Notes under the pieces: generated by a model | What the model was told of the DNA's origin: nothing | Seen by the model: the letters and a program-made list of their open reading frames with translations, nothing else | The model's database searches: none | In this document: piece after piece, positions 10,318 to 18,691 of the stretch | Layout: each line of letters begins with the position of its first letter | Position numbering within the stretch: the stretch's first letter is position 1 | NCBI RefSeq assembly: GCF_003313245.1 | Contig: NZ_QJSD01000015.1 | Location: forward strand, 22,353 to 86,352 | From: Primorskyibacter marinus | Lineage (GTDB): Bacteria > Pseudomonadota > Alphaproteobacteria > Rhodobacterales > Rhodobacteraceae | Length of the DNA stretch: 64,000 nucleotides | Direction: 5' to 3' | Translations under genes and position numbers: made by a program

Positions 10318-11319
10318 TTAACGCGTGAATGCAGCTTCGAGATTATTGCGGTTCTTCGCACCCGAAGATTCTTCCACCAGATCCCACAGTGCCTCGGTCG
10401 CTGACGCGAGATAGGCTTCGGCCGCCTCGCCCTGCAATTCGATATCCTGCATACCGGCGTCATGCAGCGCCGCGGTCTCGGTCTCCTGCAAGCCTATCAT
10501 GTAGTCGTGCGCGATCAGCTCGTATTCTATCGCGATTTCGGTCAGTAGCTCTTGCGCCTCTGGCTCCAGCTTGGTCCAAGCCTCCTTGCCAACCAGCACC
10601 GACACATCGCCCTGCCAAAAGTTGGGCGTGATCCGGAAATTGGTATGATCCTGCCAGGAAAAATCCGTCAGCCCGATATCCAGCCAGCCGAACCCGTCCA
10701 CCCGACCCCGCGACAGAGCCTCGTACAGCTCGGCGACCTCGACATTTATCGGCGTCGCATTCACATGCTTCATGACCGGATGCCACAGAAAAGGTGCCCG
10801 AACCCGCATGCCGGTCAGATCAATATCGCCATCCGCTGTCTGGGCGGGTTCCTTGTTAAGATAGACATAAAACGTGTAGCCCGAGCCGAAATAGCCCAGA
10901 TAATGCAGGCCAATGTTGTCAAAGAACGGGCGCAACAAGTCAAAAGATCCGCGCTCACGAAGCTCCGCCGCCGTGTAATCACTTAGGACCAGCGCGCGAG
11001 CCTCGGGAACACGCTGCTGGAACGCCGAGATCGTGCCATACCACATGTCATTCACGCCCAGATCGAGCGATCCAATCTGTTCAGAAAGGGGCGTAACCTC
11101 GGGGCCGCCGACTATACGGATCTGGACCAACCCTTCACCGCGCTTGTTCACCTCTTCCACGAAATTCTGAAGCGGAACATGAAAGAATGACGTGGTCGGC
11201 CAGCCCGTGATAAGGCGCAGCGTCGTTTCCGCCGTTGCCGGGGTTCCACCGGCGGCGAAGGCCGTCATCGCCAGCGCACTGACCGTAAAAAGCGTTCGAA
11301 AAGTGGTCTTGATCGTCAT
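10318..11319 (-). CDS. dctP: TRAP substrate-binding protein DctP (nicotinate locus)
   Basis: This is the periplasmic solute receptor of the importer, 333 aa, with a Sec signal peptide (hydrophobic core LFTVSALAMTAFAAGG, cleavage after ATAETT-like residues). The ligand-contact arginine region reads GMRVRAPFLWHPVM and is followed by EALSRGRVDGFGW, as in carboxylate-binding DctP proteins. I chose ATG 11319, preceded by GGAGAAAG; an in-frame GTG/ATG-type start 11 codons upstream has no comparable site. It is the first gene of the minus-strand unit and faces nicC across a 349-bp divergent promoter region. Confidence 0.92.
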   Translation of the reverse strand: MTIKTTFRTLFTVSALAMTAFAAGGTPATAETTLRLITGWPTTSFFHVPLQNFVEEVNKRGEGLVQIRIVGGPEVTPLSEQIGSLDLGVNDMWYGTISAFQQRVPEARALVLSDYTAAELRERGSFDLLRPFFDNIGLHYLGYFGSGYTFYVYLNKEPAQTADGDIDLTGMRVRAPFLWHPVMKHVNATPINVEVAELYEALSRGRVDGFGWLDIGLTDFSWQDHTNFRITPNFWQGDVSVLVGKEAWTKLEPEAQELLTEIAIEYELIAHDYMIGLQETETAALHDAGMQDIELQGEAAEAYLASATEALWDLVEESSGAKNRNNLEAAFTR

Positions 11320-11668
11320 CTGGACTTTCTCCGTGTTGGATGAGGGCCGCACCTTATCTTAGATGCACGCGGTGCTTTTCACCCTTATATCCCTATGTTT
11401 TATAAGTATTATTTTGCACCCTGATTTGCATTTTTGGGCGCTGGTACTGACCTATCTAACGAGCCCTCTTCGAAACAGTCCAGAAAATCTTCCTACTGAT
11501 AACATTTTTATATCAGTGCGATAATTTTCTTGAGTTTGAGCTTTTTCGCCTGCTTCTTCTCGCCACATGCGTTCGCCCAAAGATAGCGGCACACGCGCTC
11601 CAATTGCCGGGCTCTGCGCACCGGTATGCGGCTTTTTCAGGCGCAAAACACAAAGAAGAGGTTGAAAA
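11320..11668. promoter_or_regulatory. Divergent promoter region between dctP and nicC
   Basis: This 349-bp AT-rich gap carries no credible gene and must hold the promoters of both halves of the nicotinate locus. The clearest signal is an inverted repeat at 11495-11517: arms ACTGATA and TATCAGT around a 9-base A/T centre, a likely operator. A TATAAG/TATTAT-rich patch near 11390-11415 could supply the minus-strand promoter. NicC has an AAGAGG ribosome-binding site. No regulator gene lies next to this region, unlike the nicR/nicS arrangement of P. putida. Confidence 0.6.
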
Positions 11669-12829
11669 ATGTCAAAAGCCAATTTGAAAATCGCGGTCGT
11701 AGGGGCCGGCCTTGGCGGTTCAACCGCAGCCGCTCTACTGCAACGACAGGGATTCGACACCACACTGTACGAGCAAGCCCCAGCATTCGGCCGTGTTGGC
11801 GCAGCCATCCACTTGGGCCCCAACCTAGTCAAGGTACTTCGGATATTGGGACTGGAACAACAATTCCTGAAAACCAGTGTCGCCATGACAAACTGGGTCA
11901 GCCGCAAGTGGGACACGGGGGAAACCCTGTTGGATTATGAGGTCGACGGCGAAAACCGGTTTGGCGCGCATTACCTGCAAGCGCATCGGGGCGACTTTCA
12001 TGCCGCTGTCACCGGTGCCGTTGATCCTGAGACTGTCGTGTTCAACAAGAAACTCGTGGGCTACGAATTGAAGGGCGGCAAGCCACTGCTGACCTTCGAG
12101 GACGGATCGACCGCTACGCACGACATCGTTATCGGTGCCGACGGGGTGAACTCCAAGCTGCGGACGATCCTCGCAGGGGCACCAAAGCCGATCTTCATGA
12201 AACAGGTCGCGCACCGGTCGATCTTCCCGACCGAGCTTCTGGGTAAGCAGGGCGACCAAGAAACGGGTCTTTATACCAAGTGGTGGGGAGAGAAAGGCGA
12301 ACACCGGATGGTGAACCACTATTTCTTCACCCCCGACCGGAAAGAGTTCTTCGTCTATACAAGCACCCCACGCGAAACCTGGGATTTCGAAGGGTCTTCA
12401 GCCCCCGCCGATATCGAGGGAATATTGCAGGCCTTCGACGGTGCCCATCCCGATCTTGTTCAGGTCGTCAAAGCCATGCCGCCGGAACGGTCGTCGATGT
12501 GGTCTCAGTTCATATGCGAGCCGCTGGAGAAATGGACACATGGTCCAATCGCAATGCTGGGTGACGCGGTTCATCCCATGCCTCCCTATCTGGGCCAGGG
12601 AGCGGCTATGGCGGTCGAGGACGGCGCGATGCTGGCCCGGTGCATTGGTGCCTTTCCGGACGATGTCGATCACGCGTTCCGCGTTTACGAGGCCAATCGC
12701 ATCGCGCGCACGGCAAAGGTGCAATACACGGCGCGGAACCATGACATCTGGCTGCGCGACTTCGCTGATCCGGACTGGATCTTCGGTTACGACGCCTGGG
12801 ACGGTCCTCTTAAAAAAGCGGTGGCCTGA
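11669..12829 (+). CDS. nicC: 6-hydroxynicotinate 3-monooxygenase NicC
   Basis: NicC is a FAD- and NADH-dependent enzyme that decarboxylates and hydroxylates 6-hydroxynicotinate to 2,5-dihydroxypyridine, the NicX substrate. The 386-aa protein shows the class A flavin monooxygenase motifs: GAGLGG (12-17), the DG motif GADGVNSKLR (about 157-166) and the GD motif GDAVHPMPPYLGQGAAMAVEDG split over 299-320. His48 (AAIHLGPN) and Tyr218 (NHYFF) look equivalent to active-site His47 and Tyr215 of P. putida NicC; the latter is inferred by position. The start ATG 11669 has AAGAGG upstream. It leads the plus-strand unit nicC-SDR-amidohydrolase-hydrolase, and the SDR start follows 3 bp after its stop. Confidence 0.92.
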   Translation: MSKANLKIAVVGAGLGGSTAAALLQRQGFDTTLYEQAPAFGRVGAAIHLGPNLVKVLRILGLEQQFLKTSVAMTNWVSRKWDTGETLLDYEVDGENRFGAHYLQAHRGDFHAAVTGAVDPETVVFNKKLVGYELKGGKPLLTFEDGSTATHDIVIGADGVNSKLRTILAGAPKPIFMKQVAHRSIFPTELLGKQGDQETGLYTKWWGEKGEHRMVNHYFFTPDRKEFFVYTSTPRETWDFEGSSAPADIEGILQAFDGAHPDLVQVVKAMPPERSSMWSQFICEPLEKWTHGPIAMLGDAVHPMPPYLGQGAAMAVEDGAMLARCIGAFPDDVDHAFRVYEANRIARTAKVQYTARNHDIWLRDFADPDWIFGYDAWDGPLKKAVA

Positions 12830-12832
12830 GCC

Positions 12833-13645
12833 ATGGCCAAAAAAAAATCTGACTTCAACGGCGATACGCTGCGCGGCATGACCGACCTGAGTGGTCAGAC
12901 GGCTGTGGTCACTGGCGGCAGCGCCGGAATCGGTAAGGCCACGGCGCGGCTTCTGGCCGAAGCCGGCGCGAATGTGGTGATCGTCAATCGCCGCGCCGAG
13001 GCAGGGCGCGTGGTGGCTGATGCGCTCGTGGCCGAAGGTCACAGCGCCGTTGCCATGGCCTGCGATGTTGGCGACGAGGAATCGATCCGGCACCTTTTCG
13101 AAGACACAGCCGGACGCTTCGGCACGGTGAACATCCTGGTAAACAATGCCGGGATCATGCCCAAGACGCCCTTCACCGAAGTGACCGCCGAGGAATGGGA
13201 CACGGTCCAGCGCGTCAACCTGCGCGGCACCTTTCTGTGCATGCGCGAAGCCGCGCGCCTGATGCAGGACAACCCAGAGGGCGGGCGAATCGTAAATGTC
13301 TCATCCACCAGTTCGATGCATCCGGGTGTTATCGGCAATGCCGCCTATTGCGCATCCAAGGGTGGCGTCAACATGTTGACTAAATCAGCGGCTTTCGACC
13401 TTGCGCCGGATAGTATCAACGTCAATGCGGTTCTCCCCGGGGGCACCGAAACCGAAGGCGTCGAGGAATTGCGCAAGGGTTCGACCGTTTTTGTCGGACC
13501 GAACACTGAGAAGCAGCGCTACCGCTTCGGTCGCCTGGCTGAACCGTTGGAAGTCGCCGCTGCGATCTTCTTCCTCGCCAGCCCTGCCGCCAATTACATC
13601 ACCGGCCAGACACTTGTGGTCGATGGCGGTTTTCAAGTCGCGTGA
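12833..13645 (+). CDS. SDR family oxidoreductase in nicotinate locus
   Basis: This 270-aa classical short-chain dehydrogenase has the NAD(P)-binding motif TGGSAGIG (about 28-35), NNAG (about 106-109) and the catalytic Ser...Tyr-x-x-x-Lys set in SSTSSMHPGV and YCASK. The C-terminal YITGQTLVVDGG is the usual family end. It starts 3 bp after the nicC stop; a Met 15 codons downstream is a possible alternative start. The standard nicotinate pathway has no SDR step, so it may serve a side branch or a related pyridine substrate. The substrate cannot be read from the sequence. Confidence 0.88.
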   Translation: MAKKKSDFNGDTLRGMTDLSGQTAVVTGGSAGIGKATARLLAEAGANVVIVNRRAEAGRVVADALVAEGHSAVAMACDVGDEESIRHLFEDTAGRFGTVNILVNNAGIMPKTPFTEVTAEEWDTVQRVNLRGTFLCMREAARLMQDNPEGGRIVNVSSTSSMHPGVIGNAAYCASKGGVNMLTKSAAFDLAPDSINVNAVLPGGTETEGVEELRKGSTVFVGPNTEKQRYRFGRLAEPLEVAAAIFFLASPAANYITGQTLVVDGGFQVA

Positions 13646-13664
13646 CGTAGAAAAAGGATTTTCC

Positions 13665-14501
13665 ATGAATATCATCGATTTCAGGGCACGGCCGACCACC
13701 AGGGAATTTGAATATGTCCAGACCAATCCCGCGATGATCGATGAGTTCGAGCGCATGGGTTTCAAACCCAAACCGCTCGGCTCGATCGAGGATTTCATCG
13801 CGACACTGGATGCTGCCGGCGTGACCCAGGCTGTCATACCTGCCCGGGATGCTGAAACCAACTGGGGCGAGAAGGTCTCTAACGACTACCTCGCTGAAAT
13901 CGTGGGTAAGTATCCAGATCGCATTATCGGTTTTGCCGGGACCGATCCGCTCAAGGGGCGGGCCGCGGTCGAAGAAATCGATCGCGCCATTCGCGAACTG
14001 GGGCTTTCGGGCGTCTCGCTTGACCCGTGTTTCGCCTTCATGGCACCGAATGATCGGCGTCTCTATCCGCTTTATGAGAAGTGCATCGAGTTGAACGTGC
14101 CGGTGATCCTTACCATCGGACCTCTGCCGATAAAGCCGCTGCGAATGGAACATGGTGATCCGATGACCGTGGACGCGCTGGCCACAGATCTTCCGGATCT
14201 GGACATTGTCTGTTCCCATGGCGGCTGGCCCTGGACCCAACAGATGATCGCGATCGCTATGCGCCATGACAATGTGTGGTTTGAAAACGCCGGCTATCAC
14301 ACGATGCCGGGGGCCGAGATGATCGTGCAGGCCGCCAATACACTGATCCCCGACAAAGTGCTTTTTGCCACCGCCTATCCCGGTGGGCAGTGCGACAGCC
14401 TGAAGGAAGAAGTAGAGCAGTTCAAGAATCTCGGATACGCGCCAGACGTGTTGCAAAAGGTGTTTCACGACAACGCCAAAGCACTGCTAACCCGCGATTA
14501 G
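13665..14501 (+). CDS. Amidohydrolase_2 family protein lacking the N-terminal HxH metal motif
   Basis: This 278-aa TIM-barrel protein resembles the ACMSD/amidohydrolase_2 family (decarboxylases and hydrolases). The family usually begins with a D-x-H-x-H metal motif; here the N-terminus reads IIDFRARPTT, so both histidines are replaced. A later conserved piece, DIVCSHGGWPW, keeps a His, and IPDKVLFATAYP resembles the C-terminal D-x-x-x-F/G-S-D-x-P region. The start ATG 13665 is preceded by AAAGGA; a longer open frame upstream overlaps the SDR and is ignored. By context it may act on a nicotinate-pathway intermediate (for example the N-formyl or ring-opened acid), but catalysis without HxH would need another metal arrangement. 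Confidence 0.8.
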   Translation: MNIIDFRARPTTREFEYVQTNPAMIDEFERMGFKPKPLGSIEDFIATLDAAGVTQAVIPARDAETNWGEKVSNDYLAEIVGKYPDRIIGFAGTDPLKGRAAVEEIDRAIRELGLSGVSLDPCFAFMAPNDRRLYPLYEKCIELNVPVILTIGPLPIKPLRMEHGDPMTVDALATDLPDLDIVCSHGGWPWTQQMIAIAMRHDNVWFENAGYHTMPGAEMIVQAANTLIPDKVLFATAYPGGQCDSLKEEVEQFKNLGYAPDVLQKVFHDNAKALLTRD

Positions 14502-14509
14502 AGGTTCCG

Positions 14510-15532
14510 ATGAACCCCCATCAAACATTTTGTGTGGCCGATTTCGCGCTGGAATGCGGCACCGTCCTGCCCGAGGCAGTGTTGGCCTACGAAACGATGG
14601 GCACACTGGCCCCGGATGGCCGTAATGCCGTGATCTATTGCAGCCATTTCGGGGCCACACATGAGCAGTGCAAGTTTCTAATCGGCGCAGGGGCCCCGCT
14701 GGACCCGGCGCGCCACTTCATCGTGCTGACCAATCTCTCCGGCAACGGATTAAGCTCCTCGCCCGACAACACACCAGCTCCGTTCAGCGGGCCAAACTTT
14801 CCCTTGATAACGATCCGGGACAATGTGCGCCTGCAACGGGCTTTGGCGGATCATCTAGGCATCAAGCATGTGGCGCTTGTGCTGGGACACTCCATGGGAG
14901 CGCTGCAAACCTTCGAATGGGCGGCGTCCTACCCGGATTTCGTGGCGGCCGCCCTGCCTTACTGTGGGGCCGCGCGTGTTTCGGATCACAACAAGGCTTT
15001 TCTGGAAGGAATGTTGGCAATCCTCGCCTGCGATCCGGCGTTTCGCGGGGGCTATTATACCAGCCCGCCTACCATGGGGCTGAAGGCAATCGGCCGGGCT
15101 TGGTCGGCTTGGGCACCGACGCATGGATTCTACCGGATCCGGGCTTGGGAACAGCTGGGATTTGAAAGCCTCTCGGCCTTTCTTGTTGATTATTGGGAAA
15201 AAACCTTCGCCGGGTTTGATGCCAATAACATGCTATCGCAGATCCGTACCTGGCTGACGGCAGATATTGGCACCCATCCTGATCACGCGAGCTTCGAAGC
15301 AGCCTTGGCCAGCATAACGGCCCGAACCGTGGTGATGCCCGGCGCGACGGATGCGTATTTTCCAAAGGAAGACGCAGAATTCGAAGTTTCGCAAATGCCA
15401 AACGCCGAATGCCGTCCAATCCCGTCGGATTGGGGGCACTGGGCGGGGTCGGGGCGCAATCCAAAGGATAATGATTTTTTAGGCGTGGCTGTGCGCGAGC
15501 TACTGAACGACTACCGGCAGGTGCCGCTATGA
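14510..15532 (+). CDS. MetX-like alpha/beta hydrolase, candidate N-formylmaleamate deformylase
   Basis: This 340-aa alpha/beta hydrolase of the homoserine acetyltransferase (MetX) type has the nucleophile elbow GHSMG (Ser128) and likely triad partners Asp281 (GATDAYFP) and His310 (DWGHWAG). The pathway needs N-formylmaleamate deformylase; in P. putida this is NicD, a smaller alpha/beta hydrolase of about 267 aa. The last place in the nicC unit makes this gene the best candidate in the window, though it is not a plain NicD orthologue. A true MetX in methionine synthesis would be odd here. The start ATG 14510 has GAGG just upstream, 8 bp after the previous stop. Confidence 0.82.
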   Translation: MNPHQTFCVADFALECGTVLPEAVLAYETMGTLAPDGRNAVIYCSHFGATHEQCKFLIGAGAPLDPARHFIVLTNLSGNGLSSSPDNTPAPFSGPNFPLITIRDNVRLQRALADHLGIKHVALVLGHSMGALQTFEWAASYPDFVAAALPYCGAARVSDHNKAFLEGMLAILACDPAFRGGYYTSPPTMGLKAIGRAWSAWAPTHGFYRIRAWEQLGFESLSAFLVDYWEKTFAGFDANNMLSQIRTWLTADIGTHPDHASFEAALASITARTVVMPGATDAYFPKEDAEFEVSQMPNAECRPIPSDWGHWAGSGRNPKDNDFLGVAVRELLNDYRQVPL

Positions 15533-15640
15533 TCTGGACTGTCCCGTTTTCGTGCCGCCCCAAGTGCTCGTTTAAACCACTTTTCTTTCGAATGCGACGA
15601 GGGTTTCCCAGCCCAGTGCTGAGTGACGGCGACACGGATA
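15533..15640 (-). pseudogene. IS3-family transposase (OrfB), C-terminal relic
   Basis: Reading the minus strand gives the well-known end of IS3-group integrase-type transposases: RRHSALGWETLVAFERKVV, a stop, then STWGGTKTGQS-like residues. Only about 35 codons remain; the catalytic DDE part is missing. The relic abuts the stop of the MetX-like gene, so the nicotinate locus ends at a transposition scar. The following 15641-15769 shows nothing recognisable. Confidence 0.6.
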
Positions 15641-15769
15641 GCCCCCTGATGTAGGCGCTGCTCTCGCAGGGCCTCTTTCGATCAACGCTGCGGTTTTTCA
15701 GAACAAATGGGGCGAGATCGGTAGTCGTATATGATGCCTACAATCAACATAAGAGTGATTATCGGCACA

Positions 15770-16926
15770 AATTTCCGAAGTAGGAGCGCGCTACCCTGAA
15801 GTGCGCCTCCTATTAGAAAACAATGAGTTATCTAATAGGAGATCATGGCATGGGAATGGTTTACACGCAACTATCACTGCGAGAACGCCGCAAGATCGAG
15901 ACCTGGTGGCACGCAAAGGTGCCTGTCAGAGAGATGGCGCGTGTTCTCAAGCGCCACAAATCGACGATCTTTCGTGAGATCAAACGGAATTTCTGAGCGG
16001 ATGACGCGTTCCCGAAGAAGTACGCAGGTTACTTCGGTCATGCGGCTCAGTTGCAGACAAACAAGCGCCGTTCAGTGCAGCGTAAACTGATCCGGCACCC
16101 TGAGCTGTGCCAGACGGTCATCGCACGCATCAAACAAGGCTGGACGCCCGAGCAGATCGGCAATCGCATGATCTACGAAGGTGCTGCGCTGCGTGTCTGT
16201 CAGGAGACGATTTATCGCTATATCTATTCCAAGGAAGGCATGGATCAGGAGCTGTGGTGGTATCTGCCTGAGCATCGAAAGGCGCGTCGTCCACGTCGGG
16301 CCAGAAAGCGCCAAAAGCCCAAGTTCGCCCGTGATGTCAGCATCCTGTTCCGCCCGGACGATGTCGCACACCGCCGCCAGTTCGAACACTGGGAAGCTGA
16401 TCTTGTCTTGTTCAAACAACGCTTTGGCCAGTCAAATGTGACCTCTCTCGTGGAGCGCGTGAGCCGCTTCACTGTTTTGTTGAAGAACCCGAACAAACGC
16501 ACCAAGCCAGTGATGGGTAAAATCATGAAGGCTGTGCGCGACCTGCCCTACATCGCACGCCGCTCAATCACCTTCGACCGGGGCACGGAGTTCGTCAGTT
16601 GGCCCCATCTTCAGGCCGAGATCGGAACCCAGACATGGTTCTGCGATCCCTCGAGCCCGTGGCAGAAAGGCACGGTCGAAAACACCAACCGGCGCGCTCG
16701 AAGATGGCTGCCCCGCAAGCGCGACATCACGGCGGTCTCAGATCATGAATTGAAAATGATCTGCGACCGCCTCAACGCAACACCCAGAAAATGCCTCGGA
16801 TGGAAGACACCGGCCGAAGTGTTCCCGGAAAAGATGATGGAAGAGATGGGGCAGTCCCCCTACCCTCAAAAGGAATAGGAGTCGCGGTTCAAGTATCGCT
16901 CACACTTTGCACCTAGGTCGGAAATT
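15770..16926 (+). mobile_element. IS30-family insertion sequence (defective)
   Basis: The element is about 1.16 kb, the usual IS30 size. The ends carry an imperfect inverted repeat: AATTTCCGAAGTAGG at 15770-15784 and its counterpart AATTTCCGACCTAGG read on the minus strand at 16912-16926. It carries one transposase gene with a nonsense codon. I could not fix a target duplication; IS30 elements normally make only 2-3 bp. Confidence 0.7.
15850..16878 (+). pseudogene. IS30-family transposase with in-frame stop
   Basis: Starting at ATG 15850 the frame gives the IS30 N-terminus MGMVYTQLSLRERRKIETWW and an HTH ending STIFREIKRNF, then TGA at 15994-15996 (codon 49). The same frame continues as YAGYFGHAAQLQTNKRRS and on to the end. 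The DDE core is intact: HWEADLV, SITFDRGTEF and PWQKGTVENTNRRARRWLPRK. A single base change (probably TGG to TGA) separates it from a full 342-codon gene. Restart at Met 16051 would give a 275-aa protein without the DNA-binding domain, so it is probably inactive unless read through. Confidence 0.85.
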
Positions 16927-17028
16927 GCAAGCATCCAAGTATGAAAACGGACGAAACTCTCACTTAAAAACGATAGGCAAATAAGGTCAGTACGGCCGAC
17001 CTAGTTAACATAATCCGGGCATGCAGGG

Positions 17029-17420
17029 CTAAAGGGTCCGCAGTCGCATCCGTTCAAGAATACCGGCCAGGACGTCCCGCGCTTCGCGGCGATGCTTGCC
17101 GTGGAGACGTCGCGCCCGGGCTGCGTCACCCGCGAGGATCGCAGCATGGACCTCGCGGTGATCCTCGTTGGACCGGACCGGTAGAGGGCGGAGAAAGAGT
17201 GTCGAAACCTTTGCGCGGCGCGCCTGGTCGCTCATCATCGCTGCGATCATGGCGACACGCGAATTGCCCCCAGACGCATCAATTCGGCGTGGAACCGTTC
17301 GTCCGCCTCGGCCCGGGCTGCCAGGTCCTCGTCTACGATCGCACCATCCATGTCCGCAATGGCCGCAGCCAGATCGGCAAGCTCCGGCTCCTTGTAACCG
17401 ATCTCTGCCGCCGTTCCGCA
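17029..17420 (-). pseudogene. GntR/FCD-family regulator, C-terminal relic with frameshift
   Basis: Two minus-strand frames together make the FCD effector domain of a GntR regulator. One reads EPELADLAAAIADMDGAI and AEADERFHAELMRLG, the other VAMIAAMMSDQARRAK, EDHREVHAAILAGDAARARR and ends ILERMRLRTL. The break is near 17265. The N-terminal winged helix is gone; the relic joins a metallo-beta-lactamase fragment on the other strand. Confidence 0.65.
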
Positions 17421-17680
17421 GCGAGGCTCTAAAGCCTCTGGGGCTGGAGGCCGAGGCGGTGACGCAGGCTATCGTCACCCATCTGCACTACGATCACGCG
17501 GGCGGTCTGCACCTGTTCCTAATGCGGTGCTGCACATGCAGGCAGCAGAGAGGCAATACGCCACCGGACCCTGCATGTGCCACGACATGTTGCGCGCGCC
17601 GTTCACGGCGGGGCATGTCTGCGAAGCGGTGAAGCGGCTCTATTCCGGCAAGGTGGTGTTCCACGATGGCACTGGGCCAG
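17421..17680 (+). pseudogene. Metallo-beta-lactamase fold hydrolase relic (lactonase-like)
   Basis: The plus strand gives LKPLGLEAEAVTQAIVTHLH then YDHAGGLHLF, which contains the MBL metal motif HLHYDHAGG. After a frameshift near 17522 it continues as NAVLHMQAAERQYATGPCMC, MLRAPFTAGHVCEAVKRLY and SGKVVFHDG, as in N-acyl-homoserine-lactonase-type or catabolic MBL proteins. Both ends are missing and the frame is broken. Confidence 0.65.
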
Positions 17681-17951
17681 CTAGTAGTGCCCGAAAGCTC
17701 TCGCAACCAGCGGGTTTCGTCCTCCGGATCGGCGGTGCCGCAATTGGCCTGAACGTGGATGCTGGCCGAGAGCGGCAGGCCTTTGAAAGCCGCGAGGTAA
17801 TCCGCCGGAAGGAAACCCGGCGGATTGTGGCCTTGTCGCCGAAACGCGCGGGCGGCGCATCGGGGGCGAGCCAGCGGTAGGGAAAGCGCGACAGTTCCCA
17901 GAAGTGGTGATGGGGGTCGATCAGCGTGATCCCGTCCAGCCAGTGCGCCAT
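17680..17951 (-). pseudogene. Amidohydrolase (fuconolactonase-like), N-terminal relic
   Basis: The start is good: its ATG overlaps the stop of the upstream SDR (TGATG), suggesting it was once translated with it. It reads LIDPHHHFWELSRFPYRWLAPD, the HxH metal motif of L-fuconolactonase-type amidohydrolases. A frameshift near 17840 then moves to DYLAAFKGLPLSASIHVQAN, and the rest is lost at the junction with the MBL fragment. Confidence 0.65.
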
Positions 17952-18691
17952 CAGTAGGTCGCCCGGCCGCCCGAGAGATCAAAGACCGAAGCGGTGGTGA
18001 AGCTGTTCTCTTTCGAACAAAGCCAGGCGATCATTGCCGCGGCCTCGTCGAGTTCGAGGAACCGACCCCGCGGGATCTTCGACAGCATGTAGTCGATGTG
18101 CTCCTGCTTCATCTGGTCGAAGATCCGGGTGCGCGCAGCGGCGGGCGTCACGCAGTTCACCGCGATGTCCTTGTCGGCCAGTTCCTTGCCCAGCGACTTT
18201 GTCAGCCCGATCACCCCAGCCTTGGATGCGGAATAGGCGCTGGCCATGGGATTGCCCTCCTTGCCCGCGACCGAGGCGATGTTGACAATGCGGCCATAGG
18301 CTTGGTCGGTCATCGCGGATACCACTGCACGGTTGACGTGGAAGGTGCCGAGCAAGTTGATCTCGGTGATCTGGCGGAATTCCTCGACCGGGTAATCGAC
18401 CAGCGGCCGGTTAGAGCCCGCGATCCCGGCGGAGTTCACCAGGATGTCGGCGCGGCCTGCCGTGTCCAGCGTCGCTTTCATAGCCGCCTCGACGCTGGCC
18501 CAGTCCGAGACGTCGACATCGCAGGCGAATGCGCCGCCGCCGATCTCCTCTGCGGCCGTGTCGCCAAGCGCCGTGTCGCGGTCCCAAATGGCGATCCGCG
18601 CGCCGCCCTTGGCGAGGCGGTTGGCGACGGCGCGGCCGATGCCCTGTGCGCCCCCGGTGATGATGGCGGTCTGATTTGTGAAATCTGTCAT
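17951..18691 (-). CDS. SDR family oxidoreductase (intact, inside decay zone)
   Basis: This is a complete 246-aa short-chain dehydrogenase with TGGAQGIG (about 12-19), NSAG (about 84) and catalytic Ser...Tyr-x-x-x-Lys (IASVAGKEGNPMASAYSASK). The end FDLSGGRATY is the normal family C-terminus. The start MTDFTNQT at 18691 fits the family; a longer upstream frame is out of place. Relatives act on sugar acids (2-keto-3-deoxy-fuconate-type dehydrogenases), consistent with the fuconolactonase-like relic that follows it. It is flanked on both sides by broken genes, so expression is doubtful, but the coding sequence shows no lesion. Confidence 0.82.
   Translation of the reverse strand: MTDFTNQTAIITGGAQGIGRAVANRLAKGGARIAIWDRDTALGDTAAEEIGGGAFACDVDVSDWASVEAAMKATLDTAGRADILVNSAGIAGSNRPLVDYPVEEFRQITEINLLGTFHVNRAVVSAMTDQAYGRIVNIASVAGKEGNPMASAYSASKAGVIGLTKSLGKELADKDIAVNCVTPAAARTRIFDQMKQEHIDYMLSKIPRGRFLELDEAAAMIAWLCSKENSFTTASVFDLSGGRATY

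Noticed and set aside
11390-11420. AT-rich patch as a replication or attachment site
   Set aside because: No iterons, direct repeats or integrase; it lies in a divergent promoter.
14510-15532. MetX-like gene as methionine biosynthesis
   Set aside because: It is coupled to nicC genes and not to metW or other methionine genes.
15994-15996. TGA in the IS30 gene as recoding (selenocysteine or programmed readthrough)
   Set aside because: No nearby recoding structure is evident, and IS30 transposases are not known to need recoding; a simple mutation explains it.
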